DNA of 64,000 nt from Mycteria americana (Eukaryota; Chordata; Aves; Ciconiiformes; Ciconiidae), in the NCBI RefSeq assembly GCF_035582795.1, contig NC_134367.1:51367562-51431561 (forward strand), read 5' to 3'. The notes under the pieces are model-generated. The model was not told where the DNA came from. It was given only the letters and a program-made list of their open reading frames with translations, and made no database searches. Both the position numbers and the translations under genes were made by a program. Of this stretch, positions 61,301-64,000 are shown piece by piece (position 1 is the stretch's first letter; each line of letters begins with the position of its first letter).

Positions 61301-63722
61301 AATGCCAGGTTACATTACAGCAAATTTTGAAAAACAAAGGTTGAAAACATTATCTTTTTTTGGAAGGAAGGTGAATATGCAAGATGAGTTGATACAGCAG
61401 AAGTTGTCCACGTGGGCTTTTAATTCTCTTATCCTAGACTTTTACCCTTGGATGGCATGTGTGTGTTTGGTTGCTTTTTTCGTGGAACTCCCCAGTTTCA
61501 TATTTAAGAAGAGAGAAATAAATTAAGACACCACCTCCTGTTCTGTAATGACAGTTTCTTGGCAATAATATAGCATCTCAAACAGAATCCCTGTTACTAG
61601 AAGGAAGAATACTGCTTTAGGAAACATATCAGCATGCATTCACTGTATGGAAGATTTGTCTCGCAGAAGAAACCCAGTGAATGAGTCAGACATCTCCTGA
61701 TCATTTCTAAGTCTCACATTTGTTAATGAGCAGACTCATTGAATGGGTAGCTTTTATATTCTTTCAAGACAGCATGGCTAAGGAACTTCACTGTCATTTG
61801 CTTCAAAATATGCCTCTGCCACAGCCCTTGCACTAGCGTTTGGAAGTATCAAACTGTATCACCAAGCATTTGAGTGCTAGCTTGCAAAGCAAAGAAGTGA
61901 GATGTTTCAGGAGTTCAGAAAGCAATACCAGAATATCCTATTGAAGAGACTTTCATAGTGATGCAGAGGTGTTTAAGCAGACAGTATGATTTTCAAACTG
62001 CTCAAGTGAGCATGGTGTTGGTTCTCCTTCTCACCTCACCTCAAACAGGACTCTCAGTCAGTCAGTAAGGTCAATCACATAGACAACTGACTTAAAAGCA
62101 GAAGTCACCAGCTTGCTAGGTTCTCTGATGATGTGACTGACCAAATAAACCCTACAATGGAAGAAAGCTCAAAGGGGATGGGCAAGGGCAATGTGCCATG
62201 AAGCTCAGATTGACCACAGTGACTCACCACAGCTGTTGCAAAGAAGCTCACTCTGTCTCACCACAAAGGGGACCAGAGGGTAGCCTTTGTTTTAGATAAA
62301 CACCTACCAACAGCTGAGCAGATCAACTGGTAGCGTAAACATTTCTCCTCGAGTTCATTTTAAAAGTATGAATGTCCCCTCAAGTTTGTGAGACCAGCAT
62401 GGGGGAAGCACATTCCTGGCTCAGCCCAAGACAGAGTATAGAAACTAGACAACTAGCAAAAGAATTTTGAAGAGAACAACAGGCTCGAGTTGGCTTCAAC
62501 CCACATGTGCCTTCCCATCACCTGGGGATGTCCAGCATCATGACAGTGAGCTTGTTAGAGAGACCTGTAATGGGAATCACGTTGGTATTGTGATTGAACT
62601 GTGTATTTAAATTGCTATGTTTTGCTAAGTGTAACTTACAAAAATATACTAAAACCACAATGCAAATGTATCATTCCGCTAAATTAGAAATCCCGTGTGA
62701 CATCAACTGTCTTCAGATAAGCAAATTTGATATTAAATATTACATGCTCTACATGTGAAATATCTAAAAGAACCTGGTCAGAGAGTAACAGACTCTGACA
62801 GATGATCATTTAGAGTAGAAAAGAACATAAAGCTGTATTAACATTCTGTGTATGAACAGTATTACAAACTCCAAACCCACATGTTGATTATGGAAAAATT
62901 CAATAAAAAGGGATTTCCTTTATACCGAATTCTAATATTACACATCATCTCCCAGATTAAAAAAAAATAAAAAAATAAAACCAGAGGTAAGGCCAAAAAA
63001 TACCCTGGAGGAAAAGAGGATTTGAGGATTCAGCTTTTAAGAACTACATAGGTAATATGAAACAGTCACTGAGTGAAAAATCAGGACTGCAAGGCAACTG
63101 CAAATGAAAAGGGACATGGGGGAGCTGAGAGAAAACTGAGTCAGAACCAGAATGAAACATCTTTGTCACTAGATGGAAGAGAGTTAAAATACTGTCTCTT
63201 ACTCTTTGGCTTTATCACCAGGTGAAATAAACAATGTATTTCTTTTCTAAGCAATGCTTCAGAATTGCTGCGATAGGGCTGGTTGCTTAAAAACCACAAG
63301 ACCCATTTTGTCCTTTGTCATCTTTAAGATTTAATATGTACTGCACTGGAAACACTTTCCCTAGCTGACATGGAAATTCAACACAAAGACCTAACACCTT
63401 ACAGTATTTTGACAGTTGCTAAACAATTAAGTTATCCTTCCTAACTTGTACAGAGCAAGCATGCACTGAACCAGAGACATGTTTTGACTTTCGTTACATA
63501 TCCAAACACATTTTCCCTGGCTGCTTAGCTCATCCCTGTTATTACCTTAGAGGTTTCCCTCCCCATAATATCAAGCTCCCACTTTTTGTAGGTAAAAAAC
63601 GAAACTTACGCTGCATAGGCCTTAGCAATCCTCATGAACATAACTTCATCTCCTCCTTTATCTGGATGGTATTTTAGCGATAGTGCACGGTACTGTTTCT
63701 TAATTTCCGATATACTTGCTCC
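22181..63722 (-). CDS. SEC63: SEC63 translocation protein, coding exons 4-21 (5' part off the window)
   Basis: SEC63 is an ER membrane J-domain protein. With SEC61 and SEC62 it drives post-translational protein import and recruits the lumenal Hsp70 BiP. Eighteen exons, all GT-AG with matching phases, join into one frame of 642 codons plus stop. In order they show the J-domain HPD motif, a hydrophobic third membrane segment, the long Brl region, a Lys-rich then Asp/Glu/Ser-rich linker, the second Brl/FN3-like region with [10 protein letters not shown], and an acidic tail ending [11 protein letters not shown]. Residue numbers given for exons assume 113 upstream residues, as in human; total length would be about 755 against 760 in human. 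No premature stop or frameshift is seen. Exons 1-3 and the promoter lie to the right of position 64000. Identity rests on recalled human SEC63 and is essentially certain. Confidence 0.97.
22434..22512 (+). repeat. A/C-rich low-complexity tract in intron 20
   Basis: Runs of CAAACAAACAAAC, CCCCC and CACACACA follow one another close to the last coding exon of SEC63. On the transcript strand it is G/T-rich and lies about 110 nt or more upstream of the exon 21 acceptor. Confidence 0.8.
22834..22938 (-). CDS. SEC63: SEC63 exon 20: second Brl/FN3-like region, end
   Basis: A 105-bp exon in phase 0, coding about residues 674-708. It contains [20 protein letters not shown] and then [14 protein letters not shown]. 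The acceptor is TTTGTAG and the donor is AAG|GTGATG. Confidence 0.95.
23788..23886 (-). CDS. SEC63: SEC63 exon 19: second Brl/FN3-like region
   Basis: A 99-bp exon in phase 0, coding about residues 641-673. It contains [16 protein letters not shown] and [13 protein letters not shown]. The acceptor is TGAAAG, with little pyrimidine tract, and the donor is GAG|GTAAAG. It follows the 6.3-kb intron 18 that holds a CR1 copy. Confidence 0.95.
25652..26350 (-). pseudogene. CR1 RT C-terminal fragment
   Basis: A frame of 232 codons covering the region after the RT active site ([19 protein letters not shown] to the normal CR1 stop). It is in frame with the fragment upstream, apart from the stop at 26366-26368. 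No function is expected from this piece. Confidence 0.85.
26366..26590 (-). pseudogene. CR1 RT fragment with FACD active site and stop
   Basis: Translates as the RT motif B to motif C section, including [20 protein letters not shown], but the active site reads KFACDTK instead of KFADDTK. It ends at a TGA where copy 1 codes Trp. The changed codon differs from the GAC or GAT of the other copies by two bases, and Cys at this position would abolish catalysis. Confidence 0.85.
30172..30273 (-). CDS. SEC63: SEC63 exon 18: second Brl/FN3-like region, start
   Basis: A 102-bp exon in phase 0, coding about residues 607-640. It contains [20 protein letters not shown] and then [14 protein letters not shown] (human has SLYFPE). 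The acceptor is TTGACAG and the donor is GAG|GTCAGT. Confidence 0.95.
30447..30465 (+). repeat. Poly-A run, 19 nt, intron 17
   Basis: A run of 19 A (T19 in the SEC63 transcript sense), about 175 nt from exon 18. A second A run follows at about 30509-30521. No SINE-like body is recognised beside it. Confidence 0.85.
31238..31396 (-). CDS. SEC63: SEC63 exon 17: acidic Ser/Asp/Glu linker
   Basis: A 159-bp exon in phase 0, coding about residues 554-606. It is highly acidic, with [20 protein letters not shown] and then [19 protein letters not shown]. The first ten residues ([10 protein letters not shown]) differ most from the recalled mammalian sequence. The acceptor is CTATTAG and the donor is GCT|GTAAGC. 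Confidence 0.94.
32132..32290 (-). CDS. SEC63: SEC63 exon 16: lysine-rich linker
   Basis: A 159-bp exon in phase 0, coding about residues 501-553. It is strongly basic, with [19 protein letters not shown] and then [12 protein letters not shown], as in mammalian SEC63. The acceptor is CTACAG. The donor GGG|GTAGCT is the weakest in the gene, because the run of G allows one-base shifts, but only this position joins exon 17 in frame. Confidence 0.93.
32518..32577 (-). CDS. SEC63: SEC63 exon 15: linker
   Basis: A 60-bp exon in phase 0 on both sides, coding 20 residues ([20 protein letters not shown], about 481-500). It starts the charged linker. The acceptor is AACCAG and the donor is GGA|GTAAGT. 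Only a 227-bp intron separates it from exon 16. Confidence 0.94.
34256..34338 (-). CDS. SEC63: SEC63 exon 14: end of first Brl region
   Basis: An 83-bp exon coding about residues 453-480. It reads [19 protein letters not shown], then TLTRQTMA. The acceptor is ACTAG and the donor is GCA|GTAAGT (phase 0). It is almost identical to the mammalian protein. Confidence 0.96.
35523..35591 (+). repeat. Three 23-bp tandem units at the CR1 copy 3 5' junction
   Basis: Units at 35523-35545 and 35546-35568 match at 21 of 23 bases (both start TTCCACTGAAA and end GAGAATTGAG). A third, weaker unit at 35569-35591 ends GAGAATCGAG. The array stops where CR1 homology begins, so it may mark the 5' junction event. 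Confidence 0.75.
35595..36440 (+). pseudogene. CR1 ORF2 fragment (pre-RT region), frameshifted
   Basis: An open frame of 281 codons that starts like copy 1 ([16 protein letters not shown]), leaves the CR1 frame around 35860 ([14 protein letters not shown]), and rejoins it at the T-tract with [19 protein letters not shown]. It then stops at TGA where the intact copy continues RLANVTPIF. The frame restoration by the T-tract is accidental. Confidence 0.85.
36002..36060 (+). repeat. 17-bp direct repeat flanking a T22 tract inside CR1 copy 3
   Basis: The same 17 bases (AAAATGTTTTTACAAAT) occur at 36002-36018 and 36044-36060, with 22 T between them at 36018-36039. Copy 1 has only the equivalent of the second repeat, so 42 bp were gained after insertion. 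Confidence 0.85.
36447..37756 (+). pseudogene. CR1 RT remnants in several frames
   Basis: RT sequence continues in pieces. 36447-36914 holds [20 protein letters not shown] and the motif A Asp changed to Asn (YLNFSKAFD). 36829-37158 holds QGSVLGP and FADD. 37089-37418 holds [18 protein letters not shown]. 37415-37756 holds the C-terminus. The pieces overlap in different frames, so single-base indels separate them. Both the motif A change and the frameshifts make it non-functional. Confidence 0.85.
38400..38547 (-). CDS. SEC63: SEC63 exon 13: Brl region
   Basis: A 148-bp exon coding about residues 404-452. It contains [37 protein letters not shown] and [10 protein letters not shown]. The acceptor is AATTCAG and the donor is CAGG|GTGAGT (phase 1). 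Confidence 0.96.
38548..40364 (-). other. SEC63: SEC63 intron 12 (1.8 kb)
   Basis: AT-rich unique DNA. I see nothing in it beyond short homopolymers. Confidence 0.75.
40365..40519 (-). CDS. SEC63: SEC63 exon 12: Brl region
   Basis: A 155-bp exon coding about residues 352-403. It includes [19 protein letters not shown] and [20 protein letters not shown]. The acceptor is CCCAAG and the donor is AAG|GTATAA. An alternative AG four bases into the exon would break the frame. Confidence 0.94.
40914..40933 (+). repeat. Short TG/TA microsatellite in intron 11
   Basis: TATATGTATATG followed by a (TG)n run and TATA. It is a short simple repeat and nothing else is seen at the site. Confidence 0.75.
43391..43426 (+). 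repeat. Three 12-bp tandem units
   Basis: GCCATCAAGATA, GCCATCAAAGAA and GCCATCAAGATA in direct succession in intron 11. Because the unit is 12 bp, the array is open in some frames, but it lies in no coding exon. Confidence 0.85.
45778..45832 (+). repeat. 55-bp duplication, copy A (intron 11)
   Basis: The segment starting CTATTTAAAACTGATTG and ending TTTGAACCAAAG recurs at 47678-47732 with 53 of 55 identical bases (TG changed to CA). Both copies are in the same orientation and exactly 1,900 bp apart; the flanks do not match. Confidence 0.9.
46094..46146 (+). repeat. Imperfect tandem duplication around CAGTAAAGACAGGGTTTA
   Basis: CTCAGTAAAGAC occurs twice and AGTAAAGACAGGGTTTA occurs twice within 53 bp in intron 11. 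This is a recent local slippage duplication. Confidence 0.8.
47101..47193 (-). CDS. SEC63: SEC63 exon 11: Brl region
   Basis: A 93-bp exon coding about residues 321-351 ([19 protein letters not shown], then [11 protein letters not shown]). The acceptor is CTTGCAG and the donor is GAAG|GTAAGA. The recalled human protein has KCPALLQEM where this one has KSPALIQEM. Copies of a 55-bp duplication lie in the introns on both sides. Confidence 0.95.
47194..48361 (-). other. SEC63: SEC63 intron 10 (1.2 kb)
   Basis: AT-rich; it carries copy B of the 55-bp duplication at 47678-47732. Nothing else is recognised. Confidence 0.75.
47678..47732 (+). repeat. 55-bp duplication, copy B (intron 10)
   Basis: The second copy of the segment at 45778-45832. 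It lies on the other side of SEC63 exon 11, with unrelated flanking sequence. Confidence 0.9.
48362..48494 (-). CDS. SEC63: SEC63 exon 10: Brl region
   Basis: A 133-bp exon coding about residues 277-320. It includes [19 protein letters not shown] and ends [11 protein letters not shown]. The acceptor is TTTTAG and the donor is GAAG|GTAATG (phase 1). A solo retroviral LTR starts only 47 nt upstream of this exon in the transcript sense, so the whole branchpoint and acceptor region must lie in those 47 nt. Confidence 0.96.
48538..48541 (+). repeat. Target-site duplication of the LTR (left)
   Basis: AGAG directly before the LTR TG. It is repeated directly after the LTR CA at 49106-49109. Confidence 0.7.
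48772..48794 (+). promoter_or_regulatory. LTR core promoter: CRE and TATA box
   Basis: A perfect palindromic cAMP response element TGACGTCA (48772-48779) sits 7 bp upstream of TATATAAA (48787-48794). This is the usual U3 promoter layout. If active, it would drive transcription rightward, antisense to SEC63 intron 9. Confidence 0.65.
48974..48979 (+). terminator. LTR poly(A) signal ATTAAA
   Basis: The LTR carries ATTAAA followed by CTGTCCTTATCTCAACC, the expected poly(A) signal of the R region in this LTR type. It works on the plus strand only, so it should not end SEC63 transcripts. Confidence 0.5.
49277..49311 (+). repeat. Poly-G run, 35 nt
   Basis: An unbroken run of 35 G in SEC63 intron 9, which reads as C35 in the pre-mRNA. 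Such long G runs are rare, can form G-quadruplex structures and are hard to sequence, so the length may be inaccurate. Confidence 0.95.
51784..51878 (-). CDS. SEC63: SEC63 exon 9: Brl region
   Basis: A 95-bp exon coding about residues 245-276. It includes [18 protein letters not shown], followed by [11 protein letters not shown]. The acceptor is TTGCAG and the donor is CAG|GTTAGT (phase 0). Confidence 0.96.
51879..57080 (-). other. SEC63: SEC63 introns 8 and 7 (about 2.5 kb each)
   Basis: AT-rich unique DNA around exon 8, with short T runs near 54190 and 55482. No gene, mobile element or RNA is recognised. Confidence 0.75.
54423..54531 (-). CDS. SEC63: SEC63 exon 8: start of cytosolic Brl region
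   Basis: A 109-bp exon coding about residues 209-244. It begins [20 protein letters not shown] and continues to RNMDMK. The acceptor is CTCAG and the donor is AAAC|GTAAGT (phase 1). Confidence 0.96.
57081..57131 (-). CDS. SEC63: SEC63 exon 7: third transmembrane helix
   Basis: A 51-bp exon that is almost entirely hydrophobic ([17 protein letters not shown], about residues 192-208). It is the core of the third membrane helix, which separates the lumenal J domain from the cytosolic Brl region. It is in phase 0 on both sides, so skipping it would keep the frame but remove the helix. The acceptor is CTCTAG and the donor is GTG|GTAAGT. Confidence 0.96.
57883..57941 (-). CDS. SEC63: SEC63 exon 6: entry to third membrane segment
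   Basis: A 59-bp exon coding about residues 172-191 ([19 protein letters not shown]). It leads from the lumenal J domain into the third transmembrane helix. The acceptor is CTACAG and the donor is TTG|GTGAGT (phase 0). Confidence 0.95.
60916..60977 (-). CDS. SEC63: SEC63 exon 5: end of J domain
   Basis: A 62-bp exon coding about residues 151-171. It reads [20 protein letters not shown], the last J-domain helix and linker. The acceptor is AACTAG and the donor is CAAG|GTAACA (phase 1). Its first base completes the Ala codon split after exon 4. Confidence 0.96.
63610..63722 (-). CDS. SEC63: SEC63 exon 4: J domain with HPD motif
   Basis: Codes about residues 114-150. It contains [13 protein letters not shown], including the invariant HPD tripeptide that stimulates the BiP ATPase, then helix III (RIAKAYA). 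The acceptor is TTAAG before GGA GCA and the donor is GC|GTAAGT (phase 2). The start of the J domain, with its NPYEVL-type helix I, must be on the preceding exon outside the window. Confidence 0.96.
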
Positions 63723-64000
63723 CTTAAAAAGGTAGGTTTTGAGTTTATTAATTAATTCCTTAAATCAAATCCATTCTTCTATATCTATATTCTAAAGCAC
63801 ATTGTGCAATATTTCTCTGAACCACTCATTGAACTAAAGAATTATGTTCTAACATACGATATTATCATGAAACTACATATGCATTTCATGGAAACATGAC
63901 TATTTTTCTAATAACATTTTTATAACCATTACATTTTTAAAACAAGTTAGAAGTCATAGTCTAACAAAAAGACATTCAGACGGCTGGATATTGTTTTTTT
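63723..64000 (-). other. SEC63: SEC63 intron 3, partial
   Basis: AT-rich sequence upstream of exon 4 to the window edge. No exon is seen in it, so the preceding coding exon must lie further right. Confidence 0.75.

Larger units (their letters stand above)
57132..63609 (-). other. SEC63: SEC63 introns 6, 5 and 4
   Basis: Introns of 751, 2,974 and 2,632 bp. Several A runs lie at 58018-58030, 58677-58690 and 58717-58731. A 112-codon plus-strand ORF at 61188-61526 shows no known domain. I see no mobile element. Confidence 0.75.

Noticed and set aside
61188..61526. 112-codon plus-strand ORF in SEC63 intron 4
   Set aside because: No known domain; antisense and intronic. A length like this is expected by chance over 64 kb.

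Overview
This window looks like nuclear DNA from a bird, probably a neoavian. It has an intron-rich vertebrate gene, three CR1 LINE copies with the avian CR1 3' end (an ATTCTGTG/ATTCTATG octamer after a short conserved 3' UTR), and a solo endogenous-retrovirus LTR of a type I recognise from bird genomes. The species cannot be read from the sequence. There are no bacterial features, CRISPR arrays or rRNA, and no tRNA that I can recognise.

Right two thirds (about 19.6-64 kb): the minus strand carries SEC63, the ER membrane J-domain protein of the SEC61/SEC62/SEC63 translocon. I placed 18 consecutive coding exons with GT-AG boundaries and matching phases. They run from the second part of the J domain (exon 4, at 63610-63722) to the acidic C-terminus and TAA stop at 22181. 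They join into one uninterrupted frame of 642 codons, matching human SEC63 from about residue 114 to the end. The first three coding exons (two N-terminal membrane segments and the start of the J domain) and the promoter lie beyond the right edge. Introns hold a decayed CR1 in sense orientation (intron 18), a decayed CR1 in antisense orientation (intron 13), a solo LTR only 47 nt from the exon 10 acceptor plus a 35-nt poly-G run (intron 9), and a 55-bp duplication whose two copies sit exactly 1,900 bp apart on either side of exon 11.

Middle (17.3-19.6 kb): a 5'-truncated CR1 on the plus strand, downstream of SEC63, keeps an open 726-codon ORF2 fragment with an intact reverse transcriptase motif set and three terminal octamers. 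It looks the youngest of the three copies.

Left part (1-17.3 kb): much more GC- and CpG-rich, with no coding exon I could recognise. GC-rich blocks alternate with AT-rich blocks that resemble conserved non-coding DNA. A promoter-like CpG-rich stretch at about 3.1-3.6 kb has a near-perfect RFX X-box, and a good splice donor lies about 0.5 kb away on the minus strand. In vertebrates SCML4 lies on the 3' side of SEC63, so this may be the SCML4 5' region, but that is inference.

I found no clear sign of a new biological system. The points most worth a second look are the LTR beside a splice acceptor, the intact CR1 ORF, the exact-offset duplication, the poly-G run and the X-box segment.
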